A DNA stretch of 64,000 nucleotides. It comes from Acanthaster planci (taxonomy: Eukaryota; Echinodermata; Asteroidea; Valvatida; Acanthasteridae). Below, piece after piece: positions 1-11,127 of the stretch. Numbering within the stretch: position 1 is the first letter of the stretch; every line of letters begins with the position of its first letter. The stretch is taken from positions 2,298,410 through 2,362,409 of the forward strand of contig NW_019091371.1 in NCBI RefSeq assembly GCF_001949145.1, in the 5' to 3' direction. The notes below the pieces were generated by a model. The model had not been told where the DNA came from, did no database searches, and saw nothing but the letters and a program-made list of their open reading frames with translations. The position numbers were made by a program, and so were the translations under genes.

Positions 1-188
1 TGAGACTTCCATTTTGTCATGTTTCCAACTTGAGCTCAAGAACCTCAGTGCAAAGGCTGGTGTGCATGGCTGGAAATTGTAATCCATTTAACTAAGCCAG
101 TGTGCATAACATTTAATGAAAACCTGAAACCTACATGTACATGAACGTGTGTCAGCCGATAGGCAATAATGTTTCATTGTTTTTCCAG

Positions 189-3100
189 GTGATGTAATAG
201 CAGCCGGGGACGCCCTGTGCGAGATTGAGACAGACAAGGCCACTCTGACGTTGGATGCAGACGACGATGGAGTGCTTGCCAAGATTCTGGTGAGATTGGG
301 AAGCCTGTGCCTTTCCTCAAATGGCAGACAACAGCAGAACATTGAAAAATGATTGAGTGCCATGTTTCATTTCTTCCACCGTAAGATGCTGTCGATTTAC
401 TTTGTGCACATTCCGTTGACAATTGGTCACATGTCCTCAATATTGCCGTAGTCCATGCGTGCCCATAGGAATTCACAGAGAGTGCTTTTGGTTTTATAGC
501 ACAAGTTTTGAAATAGTTTTATTCTTAAAGTTCTTTTCCGGGATTTCCCCCCCCCAAAAAAAACCAATGTTGTTGAAATTTGTCTTTTTCTCCAGGTTCC
601 TGAAGGCACGTCTGGGGTGAAGATCAGCTCCTTGATTGCCCTTCTCGTCGCAGAGGGGGAGGATTACAAGGCTGTTGAAATGCCAGCAGACGCCGATGCT
701 GGTCCACCACCAGGAGACGCGACAGTATCGGAGGGACAGATCCATGGGGTGTCTGACACGGTGCAGTTTTCCAGCATGAGACACGCTGTGGGAAAAGACA
801 GGTTGGTGCTATTCCAAAATGGAACAACACGTACCATTACACCCAAACCGTGTACGTGTATGGTCTATGTACAAATGGAACTTTGGAAGTAAACCTACCA
901 AAGCACTTGGGTTTTGTGTGCTTTAACCCTTTAACCCCCTAGACCCTTTTTGCTAAGGACCCGCCGTCACTGGACGTTGGCCTGGTGTAGTTTTTTTTTT
1001 TGGGACATGGAAATTTTAATCATGGTTCCTCTCTTGCATATCCCTATCATGGATTGGGAGCATTCATCACTCCATTTGCCATACTTTGGCGTCATTCTCG
1101 ATCTGTTCAGTGGTGATGCAGTCTTTTGCTTCCAGAACAGACGGGGTCCTCTGAGGAGGATGCAAATTTCAGCCAGGGAGTTTCCGTTTCACGTCACAGA
1201 TCCCTTCCCAATTGCAGCCTTGGATGAACTCGGGGCAGTACCGAAGCCATGCTGGTTTTGCATAGATGGCATCGGTGGAATCCTTCTCAGACCACGGTAG
1301 CTTTAAGGTGGTGCTGTACTTTTCTTTTATATAGTGGTGTGTTATCTCCCGCCGTACGACAGCTCCTCGACACACATCAACTCAGCGCCGGAGACATCCT
1401 ACCCAGCGGGCCCCACGGACGATTGCTCAAGGGGTGAGGTTCAGGGAAAAATTCATCTGCTTTAAAACCTCAGAGGAAACTCCGATTAATAGTGTGCATG
1501 ACCATGTTACAAAATGTCACCGTCTTTCTGCAACTTTCTTCAAAATTATTGTTGACCTTGAAAAGTGCATTGGGTCAAAATGAATCAAAATTTGGTCTGG
1601 TGTTTTGATTGGTTTGACAATTTCAATTTAAGACGTATGAAGAAGTTGAAGCTTTGATTGTCTCCTGGCAGTGATGTTCTTCAGTACATTCAAGAAGGTG
1701 GAGCCAAGAAATCCCCCTCCGTTGAAGCCAAAGTGCCAGAACCCACGCCGCAAGCTCAGACAGCAACCCCTGCACCGAAATTTGTGCCGCCTGCAACGGA
1801 GCTCCAACAACAGGTATTGTTGTCCTGAGAACAACGAACCAAAACAGAACAGGAAACATAATCTTCTTGTCCCTGAGTCACGTGCAGTTTGTTGCCCTGT
1901 GTCAATGAAACTATGCACATCCACTGCTAGAGGGACTCTAGGACCGTAGGTTGAATCTTGTGTCTGGAACCACGCCTAGCTCTTTGCCGGTTATGAATAC
2001 ATGGATACCAACAGACAATAGACACATTGCTTTACTTCTGGAAGTCTGTTTTGAACACAGACTTAGGCCGCATTGCGTGGTCGTTCACTGTCGTAATTCC
2101 TGACAGTACAAAGTGCAAATGAAGCACTATTGACATGTGAATCAGCCAGCTGCACAAGTCCCTTCCCCTTGTCATTTGCTGTAATTGTATCCCCCGCGTA
2201 ACAAGCTGCGCACACACTGACTGAGGTCGTGCTTAATATACGTTGGGTAAGGGCAAAACCGTTATATATAATTAACATCTCCCCAATGCAAAAATACATC
2301 TTGAAAATGAGGTCGTGCTGTTTCGTTATCTCCTCCTCCACCCCAGGCCACCTATACAGATATTGAACTGACCAACATCAGGAAAGTGATCGCCAAGAGG
2401 TTGACAGAATCCAAGGTAAATGGGGAACAATCAACGGAAGTCCTTACTTCTGTGTATCATTGCTCCAAATACGAGTCCATGCTTTCCAAGCACAGAAGAC
2501 CCTTTGCCAGATTGGTTTGGTGTCAGAACTTCTGATTCCCAACTTGTCATGTTTGGACTTGTAAGGAAAAGAGTACCGACCTGCTATTTCTGTCTATTGC
2601 AGTTCTTCTCCAAAAAGTTGAGAACAATGTATAGCTTTCTTGGGGAATTGATGGCTTCCCAAATGCTTCACAGTGACCATCAAGACAAATCCTACATTTG
2701 TTATCAAGTCAGGCTTAGAACTAAGATTTGCTAACGATTAAGCTCCAGATCATGTACCCACAAAGAAAAAATCAGTTGGATGCGCCAGTAAATAGTTTTT
2801 CATCGATTCTTCATTTATAACTTAATTTTTATATATATACACTGTAGTTACCATTTTCTTTGAATTTATTTATTTCTTTGGCAGAGGACTATACCCCACA
2901 GCTATGCCAGTACCGAGTGCAACATGGATCATGTCATGAAAATCAGGAAAGATCTGCAGCAGGAAGGCATCAAGGTATCTGTCAATGACTTCATTATCAA
3001 GGCCGCTGCTGTGGCACTCAAGGTAGGATTGGTTGGTTTGTGCTAGGAGGTTTTTAACCGTCAGATAAGATCTGCAAAATGACCAAGTTGGCAAGAAACG

Positions 3101-4591
3101 TGTATGAATGATGTTTCAGGCCTTTGAAGTTGCCACTGTACCGGAATAACGAACGGTCAGCCAAATATCACAAACATAGTTTCTGGTTTAAGTGAGTTTT
3201 TTCACTGACATTAAATTGATTCAAACGGAACTGAAAAAAAAAAAATGTATGTGAAAAGCTTGGGATCAATTTTACTTATTGACGCACCCGATCAACAGGA
3301 ACTGCCAGATGTCAATGCCTCCTGGTCGGGGAAAGAACCTCAGCGGCTGCCGGATATTGACATATCAGTTGCCGTTGCAACCGACAAAGGACTCATCACC
3401 CCTATTGTCAAGAACGCTATCGGGAAAGGTCTGGTGGAAATCTCGGAGAACGTGAAGGTAAGCTAGCCAAGCTGAGGTCACAGGCAGAATAGTCGTCCCA
3501 TCAGCACGTACCGTAGCCCAGTCGAGCATTTCTTCCTAAAAGTGGTTTGGTGTAGAAAGACAATATACATGGGGCAACAGCCAACAGCAATTCACACGCT
3601 TAAAACACAGCGCCCTCGATTGGAATTTTTGTACATCTTGTATGAGGGGTTTGCATTGAGATCCCTCTTGGTGTGTTGGTCTTGTAGGACTTAGCAGCTA
3701 GGGCAAGAGAAGGCAAACTACAGCTCCATGAGTTCCAAGGCGGATCATTCAGGTAAGGGCAGGATCACTGTGTACATGTAGATGCTGATAATGTCATAAT
3801 TATACTTGTATGTGTCTCCGTTTTTATTCCTAAATGTTAACCAATAAACATGCACACCCACGCCTGTAAAATGCCCTTAACTCACGCTCACCAATTGTCC
3901 TTGACTCATACTCATTGAGTGTCCTTCATTCCCCCTCACCGAGTATCCTTGATGCACACTCAGTGAGTATTCTCTACTCCTGCTTTCTGAGTGTCCTTGA
4001 TTTGTTTTAAGTACCCTTGCCTTATACTTGTTTATCCTCGCTCAGAGTCAGTGGGTATCTTTGACTCGTACACTTTGAGAGCCCTTCCTCAGTACCCACT
4101 GAGTGACCTTCACTCATGAGCACCCTAGACTCATATTTAAGTTTTACTGAGCATGAGTCAAGGGCACTTGACTCGTGCAAGGCCGCTTTTGATGGAGCTG
4201 TTGTCCAAACTAAATGGCCCTTAAAATCTTTGTCAGTATGATGGCTGTCGCTGTGCTCTCTCCATCTTTTGATGTTCATCATCACAAGCCTGGGTTTCTA
4301 TCACCTTCGTGTGCCAATTACAATTTGCACTTTCCTTTGGGTCCTGCCAGTATTTCCAATCTGGGTATGTTCGGCATCAGCAAATTCACCGCCGTCATCA
4401 ACCCGCCCCAGGCCTGCATCCTGGCAGTGGGCACGGCCCGGATGACCCTCAGCAAATCCCTGAAGCCACAGGCCATGACCACCGTCATGCTGTCCAGCGA
4501 CGGCCGGGTAGTGGATGACGCCTTGGCGGCCACGTTCCTGCGGTCCTTCAAGAAGAACCTCGAGAACCCTCTCCGATTGGGAATTTTATGA
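189..4591 (+). CDS. PDHX: Pyruvate dehydrogenase complex component X (E3-binding protein), 5'-incomplete, nine exons
   Basis: Exons seen: 189-289, 596-801, 1335-1433, 1672-1813, 2347-2415, 2885-3022, 3299-3457, 3688-3752, 4351-4591 (stop TGA 4589-4591). All borders are AG/GT and all phases join, giving about 405 residues; the start and first part of the lipoyl domain lie left of the window. Domain order: lipoyl domain with the lipoyl-lysine motif [13 protein letters not shown]; a P/A-rich linker; the peripheral subunit-binding domain (exon 1335-1433, [14 protein letters not shown]); a second P/Q-rich linker; and the acyltransferase-like core ([62 protein letters not shown]). The catalytic His motif DHRxxDG of E2 (DLAT) is replaced by [10 protein letters not shown], the known PDHX condition; this decides PDHX over DLAT. 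The protein acts in the mitochondrial matrix, tethering dihydrolipoamide dehydrogenase (E3) to the E2 core. It converges on HPS5. The poly(A) site is uncertain; AATAAA occurs near 5837 and 6198. Confidence 0.96.
1335..1433 (+). other. PDHX: PDHX exon encoding the peripheral subunit-binding (E3-binding) domain
   Basis: The acceptor is tatatag before 1335 and the donor is gtgagg at 1434. The translation contains [20 protein letters not shown] followed by a [11 protein letters not shown] segment. This is the small three-helix domain that docks E3; the family pattern is SPAARxLLxxxxLDxxxxxGxGPxGRIxKxDV. The expected G-T/S-G-P-x-G-R segment reads PSGPHGR here, so the fold is retained. The exon is phase 2 on both sides and continues into exon 1672-1813 (DVLQYIQ). 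Confidence 0.9.
3858..4180. repeat. Degenerate minisatellite in the last PDHX intron
   Basis: The intron 3753-4350 is largely made of diverged copies of a unit of about 27-30 bases. Each copy is built around gagtgtccttgactc and ctcactgagt (for example near 3895, 3920, 3945, 3960, 3990, 4050 and 4100). The copies are too diverged to fix an exact period by eye. No coding signal lies inside; the exon resumes at 4351. Confidence 0.6.
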
Positions 4592-4680
4592 TTTGATATT
4601 AAAGAAGAGAGTTTTAAAATTTCTGCATTGCATAGGAAAAGAACAATTGTAAACTGGACTTTAAAAACTAGAGGAAAATG

Positions 4681-5281
4681 TTTTAACCACTCCCTGCCGG
4701 GTGACCCGTTTTCGAGTACATAGGCTTCATATGCAGAGCCGGGGAGCCCGGAACTGGGACAAAAGAGTTGGGCTTTATAACAAAAGACCGTGCTCAGCAC
4801 AAAAGACTGAGCTGCTGGGCATTACCGACACTTTTTCGCTCTCGATAGTGGAGATAATCCAGCCTTGTTTTGAAACAGTATACCACGGTTTGAGGCATTT
4901 AGAGGGAGCGGATTACCACCGGGGACAAAAGCTCTCCACCACCGCAGCGATGAGCCACACAGCACCGCTGCACGCTAATCTGGCCCCTATTGAAAAGAGG
5001 TCAGCAGTGCACTGTGCCAGTTTTGGGAACAAAAGAATCTTGCGTAACACCGCACAATCTGGGCTGTTTCCAAGGCTGCAGGCCTGGCTGAAATATTCAG
5101 GAGTTCAATGAATTTTACCTGGCAGCTTTAGAGTAGTGCCCAAAGAGTCCTTCATTTTGGTATGAACGGCCATTAAATGAAATGATGAATTTTTGAAGAA
5201 TTTTGAAAACGGAAAATCTTGAAAATGACCCGGCATCTTGTCTTGCTGAAGAAAACTCCACCCGGCAGCAAGTGGTTAAAA
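4681..5281. mobile_element. Non-autonomous inverted-repeat DNA element, family A copy 1
   Basis: It begins ttttaaccactccctgccgg and ends with the inverted counterpart cggcagcaagtggttaaaa. The interior from about 4684 to 5100 is clearly homologous, in opposite orientation, to the element at 12985-13550; shared blocks include accaccgcagcgatgagcca and cccctattgaaaaga. Long open frames inside are repeat sequence and not genes. It carries no transposase, so it is a MITE-like element that needs a source elsewhere in the genome. It sits just downstream of PDHX and may lie in its 3' UTR. Confidence 0.75.
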
Positions 5282-5398
5282 CACCTGAGAAGGCTCATAA
5301 TCATAATACTACGGCTCAAAGTGTGGACTGCATTACAATGGTGTGTTATGAAGCTACTTTTTCAATTAATTCTGATTCAACGAGTGGGTAAAGTCAGA

Positions 5399-5515
5399 GA
5401 GGCTTTGCATGGTAGCCATCTTAAAGGACAGCTTTGTTCAAAAGGGTATGTCGAAAGGAGGTTTCCCTGTGGAACAAAAGAATTGCCCTGCTAGATGGCT
5501 ACCACGCAAAGCCTT
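5399..5515. mobile_element. Palindromic MITE, family B copy 1
   Basis: This is an approximately 117 bp imperfect palindrome. The left arm aggctttgcatggtagccat is mirrored by atggctaccacgcaaagcct on the right, and the inner arms ttgttc.../...ggaacaaaag also pair. Six further copies occur in the window (22391, 37925, 40191, 40829, 42985, 50411). Confidence 0.8.
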
Positions 5516-7174
5516 TATACGCTGGTATCTGAAGATTAATTACTGTTGAAATGAAATTTGTCCCAGACTCCTTCCAATGAGAAACTCGAGAGAGGCTTGA
5601 TGGGAGCAAATATGACAGTCCTTGTTTGTTGTGTCAGATTTAGAAAACGCACATTATCTCAAACATGACACAAACAGAAAGGGCTGTTAAGTTTGCCACC
5701 ACCGAACATCTCAAACCCTCTTTGAATTTACAGACCTCTTGTGACCATTATCCGCAATTTTTTTTTATTGCCTCAATTACATCTGCAGGTTTAAAACTTC
5801 CATTACTCAAAACCAAGTTCTTCACCTCCAATACATAATAAAACTTCGACTTAGAATCCCAAGACTATCGGTCGGGTTTTGCAAGACCGGCTGATAATAG
5901 GGCAAGTCATTTTGTACAATATCTAGCACATTTCCTCTGCTATTAACAGGGGTCCCGTGATCAAACACCACACGCCAATGTGTCTGTGCACAAGCTGGAA
6001 GCATTTACTTTGTAAAATTCAATGAAGCCCTGCATGGTCCCAAGGAAATACTGACAGCACCGGGAGCACGTCATTGTATTGTTTTGAAAGTCCATATTGT
6101 TCACATGCGAGAAAAATATTTATTTAGTGAGTGACTGCTGTTGCTTATGCAGAATTAACATTACGATTTACCCAAAATGATGCGTTGTACAGTAAATAAA
6201 CTTTATTTGGAATGAATACATGTATTTGGATATGGTTATTTGGATATGTCTCTGCCCCAGTCAACAGAAAATCAATATTGAAGACACAAACATCAACTGA
6301 GAACAGTAACTCAACAATTAAACTGCCACGAGAAGAGAATTGTTTTAAACGTGACTTTTTTATTTAGATATATAAAATGTACAGACGAAAATAGACAATT
6401 ATATCATTTCTTAAGTTAGTTGTGCTAAATTAATCTGATTACATTCCCATCTTTATCATATATCACCCCCAAAAAATCAAAATCACAACCCGTGTATACA
6501 TACTTTCAGGCTTTGGAAGGAATCTCAACATTTCGTAATGACTCACTGGAGGTTGAGAAACTAATGTCATAGATATATGCACCCAGATTTTTAGTGAAGA
6601 AAAACAGATTATTAGTAAAAAAAATAATACCTTTATGAGATATTCAAGTCAAACAATCACTCTCTGGGCACTGAACATTTCAACATTGCCTCTGTCCCTG
6701 AAGTACCTCAAAATTCAGCCACTTCAGGCCACAATCTGTTAGTTAAATATGATGGTTTCATCAGTCAAAAAAGAAAATGGGGCATGACCCACTCAAAATA
6801 CTGGAACAGAAATTTATCTCAGTAAATGGAACCAAAAATGAAAATACAATGCCAATATAACCTCTATCAAAATGTTACTGTTTGTAATGAGAAGGCCTAT
6901 GCTGCGTACATGTACAATGCATACACAGACAGATGACACATTCTTTTACCTTGGCTGAGTATGTTAGTCATTGGAAAAGGCACCAAATAGCTATTATATA
7001 CACAAAATGCTGTGAGTACTAGAAACTGTTATTTCCACATGACAATAGTTATTTAAGTACTTTTGCCAATTGATATTAGTACCACAGTTACTTTTATTAT
7101 ACAAAATAAAATATTCCTTAGTTCTAGAAATATACATGAATAGTACTTCAGCTGTTCAACAAACAGAGAAAGGT

Positions 7175-7350
7175 TCACCAAGTTGTAGTCAAGTCCATCA
7201 TGGGTCCTTTCACAAGTCCTTTCACGAGACCAGTCATAAGTAACGGGTAGAACAAAGGAATACTTTTGTTACGATTCATTTGAAGAGTGTTTGACTTGGC
7301 TTGTTGACTTGGATGACATGTGGTGGACTTACAGGGAGTTATGAAGGACT
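7175..7350. mobile_element. Fragment of inverted-repeat element family C
   Basis: The text agtccatcatgggtcctttc, followed by acaagtcctttcacgagaccagtcataagtaac, matches the left end of the element at 30473 (gagtccatcacgagtccttt, ...ggccagtcataagtaac). The right end is diverged (aaggactcgatttc). It is probably an old or truncated copy. Confidence 0.5.
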
Positions 7351-8714
7351 CGATTTCAACACCAAGGTCCAACAAGGTTTCATTCTTAAGGTACTGCATG
7401 GTTCCACAAATAAAGGGCTGCAAACAGTGTCATTCATGTCCACACTCGCAAACATCCATCGAGCACGCACAAAAACATAAGCAGTCATAACATTTCCATG
7501 CTTATTAGCAAACGATCATCACTCAAAAGCAGATATTATACAGTTGGGGCAGTTTACATACATCTGGTCAAACAAAACCAGTTTTCCTCGAATTTCACTA
7601 CTTCGCCCTTTTTTATCAACTTTTCTTTTCATGAGGACAGACAAGATGGTTCTCTACTTAATGTGCATGGTGTATGCGTCAAGTAAAAACATCAAGAGAC
7701 ATATTTATGGTTCATATTTATATTTACAAGAAATAAAAATTTTATGTTCTCGCAACCCTATTATTCAGTATTACTCTCTGTATGTTTGGTCACATGTCAT
7801 AGTCGCAGTGGACCACTTTCTGAGGTGTTTTTGAACCACAATAAGGGGGTCAATTTACATTTTTCACAAAAAGATTTTTCAGAAATGTTGATGTTTTGAA
7901 TCATAATAAATGTCTCAATAAACATACACACTATTAACATTAAGTTGAGATACAATCTGTAAGACCTCATTGAAAAAAGTTGGCAAAACTATTTCAAACA
8001 GCAACTGAGGAAAACTTGTTTTTCTACCAAGTGTAAGTAAACTTTTTGCCCCAACTGGAATTTGGTATTAAAAAACTCCCTCCAGCATGTGAACTCAAAC
8101 TTTTGGAGAGTTGATGAGAATCGACTGGTCCAAAATTAGTCAAAAAAAATTTTGTCACATGATTTCATCATTTATTTAGCACTACATTTAAGTATTATTG
8201 CATTGAATTTTTATAAAATATTATGAACAAATCTTTCTTTTAATATTGCATCCAAAAGATCCTTTAGCAACTTGCAAATTGTTGTAAAAATGTAGTAGAG
8301 AATATAATAAAATTCGTTCCTGCAAATTACAATGATTACGATATTTCCAAATTTTTACAACTTCTTGGGTTGACAAAACTAATTAGAAAAAGTGACATAC
8401 CTGAAAACCTTTATATAGTGTTATTAGGCAGTTATTCCTGTGTAAGAATATGCCAGATTTCCCAAAGTCATGTTTTAAAAGAGTGCTTGAAACAGAACTT
8501 CACATAAATGTTTCACGTAGCTTGACAACAGCAATCCTCTTGAGACGGTTTGTCGCTTTTAAAGCGAGCCACTCCAACAAGGAGGACATCCTATTTAATT
8601 TCCGGGGGAGGGGCCTAATACTCCTGCGTTATGAAGGCGACAGCAACATAGTGATCGAGCTCAAGGCACGTACAGCCCCTCAAGCTGGGCACTGGGTGGC
8701 CCTTATTTAAAACC

Positions 8715-8920
8715 ACACAGCACTGGCAGAGATCAGAAAGGTTGATTTTTGACGAGGGAGGAGAATCAGAGACCCTGGTGAAACCCCCCCCTGGCACAAG
8801 ACACAGAGAGAGAGAAACGAACAACTGGACTCTCATACAGGCCAGGTCAGGAATTGGACCCGGGTCACAGGGGAAGACAGGTGAATAAATTACACACTAG
8901 CCAACTGTGCCCCTCATGGG
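8715..8920 (-). mobile_element. tRNA-derived SINE-like sequence
   Basis: Read on the minus strand it starts near 8920 with ggggcacagttggctagtgt. The block tggctagtgt resembles an A box. About 45 bases later gacccgggtccaattcctga resembles a B box (consensus GGTTCGANNCC). A non-tRNA tail rich in ctctct follows. This head-plus-tail arrangement is typical of tRNA-derived SINEs. No second copy was seen in the window, so the family assignment is inference. Confidence 0.45.
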
Positions 8921-10714
8921 GTCCACTGAGGGCAGTATAGGCTATGGACCTCTTTCCTGTGATGTCCCAATCGTGCTGGTCTATGATGTGTTGTGACGGT
9001 AATCTACCTACTCAAGGTAATCTAGTCAGCATGCAGCGTTTGCACGTGCGCTTAAACATGGTTGAAGTTGCCCCACGGATATATCGTGTGATCACCGTGG
9101 CCACGGCAATCCACAGGTGGTGGTATTGTTTACATTTAGCGCAATCCAGTCACATGGGTGAAAAAGGTCTACTGTGGAGAGACTGATTTTTGAGGGGTTG
9201 TTTGTTTTTGTTTTGATACTTTAAAGATAGAGTCCGTCAGTCGTCATTCATGCATTAATATTCATCTGAGGCTACAAAAGTGGTCAAAATATAAAGATGG
9301 GTAATTTACAACTAAGCTTCAGTTTGAACTCAGTGAATGCTGTATATTGTGAGAATAGCAATATTCTAGAATCTCAATTCATATCAAAAGATGCAGATAC
9401 ATGTAGATGTGTTGAATTGTGCCCTAATTCAGCGCCAGGGACACTGTCGCATTCAGCCAATTGCAGCTCCGCGATGTTGCGCACTGAACGGATGGATCGT
9501 AGTAATCGCGTGCACCTGTGCATCGTTTGAACACTGAAATAGGAACTGCAACAGTCATTTCCAAAAATGCATCTGTAGGACTGCCTTCTGTCATTGCTTT
9601 CTTTAAAATGACAACTTTCCTGAAAGCTCACACGAGATACGTAACATGACTGGGTCTGTGTGTGCAGGGAGTGACAGGCACGGTGGTTTGGACAGGTAGA
9701 AAGGCAAATGGGTCAATGGTTCAGCACCACTACATACACATGGCACCTCTAACGCCATGTTGGAGAAAATCCACTGGGTTATTGCTGGCTTTCCTTTGTG
9801 TTATCACACCTTGCAGATTGTCACTGCAGATTCTGGCATTTCTGCTCGTAGCACAGTACGCATGTTTTCTCAACGACACAGGCAGAGTGGAAAGCGTGGC
9901 CTAAAAGGCAGGGAAAAAAGTACACACCATTTCAACACATCCTGAAGCCCGACCTATGGCGTACACATCTGCACAAAGATGCATGAAGCTAACGCTCACA
10001 AGTTCCAATTCCCAGTTCTTTCACAGTGACTGACATTGCACAGTTTTATCGTTACTTTTCATTTCTCTACTTACCACAGGGGAAAGCCAGCAGTCCAGTC
10101 GTCCGTGCAGAAACAGATGTGGACAGTGCATGACCGCAGATTTCACAATCGCTGCATAAGGGACAGATCGGACAGGCTAATGATCTCACTTGAATATCTA
10201 GAGTGAGTAAATCTGCACAGAAATTAATCGTTGAGAACACAGCTGACTTCTGAGCCCTCTTCTTGTTGCTAAACTCTTGAAAAAATGGTGAGCAAAATTT
10301 TACACCTGTTTCCAAAATCCTTTAGAATTTCTTCACATTTGGAGCGGCTAAAACTCTCCCTTTTCTGGCGAGGTACGTGTGGCCAGACTGAGGGTATTGG
10401 AAACAGTTTAGAAGGAAACTTTCTCATAGATTGATGGGACCGTATGTCAGCTACAGGCATATCCCCAAGATATGTCTGTTTCTCTACAGGTAACTAGCAA
10501 CTACTATTGTCGGAATCTATTGTGGGTGGCAAGCTTACCTGTTCAAGAGAACGTTGGTTCCCCAGTGGCAGTCGTGGTCTTCAATGAAGAGGTAAGAATG
10601 TGGGGAGACGGCATCGGGTTCAGGTATCTACATGGTCAAGTATACAACATGGTGTGGAGACTTCTGGTTAACAGGTGGCCCAGCTCAAGCCTCAAGATAA
10701 TGTAAGCAAGCCGT

Positions 10715-11030
10715 AAGTCCGTCTTTGCTACTCTGGTCACTGTCCTTACAAAACTTTGGCCGGGTCTCAGGTCATCGGGTCAGGTCCTCACAAAACTCTC
10801 GCCAGGTCTTGAACCATGCTGGCCACGTCCTCTTGTCCCTTTGGCCATGCCTCAAGTCACTCTAGCCTGGTCCTTATGCCACTGTGGTCTGGTATTAAGC
10901 CACACTGGTTACTTTCCCACATAGCGTTTGTCTAGGTTTAAGCCCACTCTGGTCACGGTTCAAGTCAATATGGTCAAGTCCTCACATCATTAAGGTCAAG
11001 CCTAACACCATACGGGTCAAGTCCTCTGTT
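10715..11030. repeat. Degenerate minisatellite downstream of HPS5
   Basis: Loosely repeated units of roughly 25-30 bases are built around ggtcaagtcctcac / ggtcaggtcctcacaaaact / ctctggtcac. The same words recur near 10740, 10790, 10870, 10950, 10975 and 11010. The copies are strongly diverged and no frame is preserved. Confidence 0.5.
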
Positions 11031-11127
11031 CTAGCCTCTGATGTTCAAGTACCAAAAATCATAAAATGTAAAAACTGCAACTCCACAAATAATTCAAATA
11101 TTATTTTCATATTATATGAAATCATGA

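Larger units (their letters stand above)
4592..11127. other. PDHX-HPS5 intergenic region (convergent 3' ends)
   Basis: No supported exon was found. The left part probably contains the PDHX 3' UTR and the right part the HPS5 3' UTR. Candidate plus-strand poly(A) signals AATAAA lie near 5837 and 6198. The stretch contains two inverted-repeat elements (4681-5281, 5399-5515), a fragment of the CAGTGTTGTA-type element (7175-7350), a SINE-like sequence (8715-8920) and a degenerate minisatellite (10715-11030). The A/T-rich stretch 5520-7170 and 7360-8700 showed nothing else. Confidence 0.6.

Noticed and set aside
189-4591. Calling the first gene DLAT (catalytic E2)
   Set aside because: The catalytic DHRxxDG motif is replaced by SDGRVVDD, and the surrounding sequence follows PDHX.
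4701-5111. 136-codon open frame on the plus strand
   Set aside because: It lies entirely inside the family A inverted-repeat element, and the second copy at 12985-13550 has a similar spurious frame; there is no protein-family pattern.
10491-10591. Possible plus-strand exon between ctctacag and gtaaga with translation VTSNYYCRNLLWVASLPVQE
   Set aside because: The splice-like borders are good, but the frame matches no family I know, has no partner exon nearby, and lies at the 3' end of HPS5 on the opposite strand. It is not supported.
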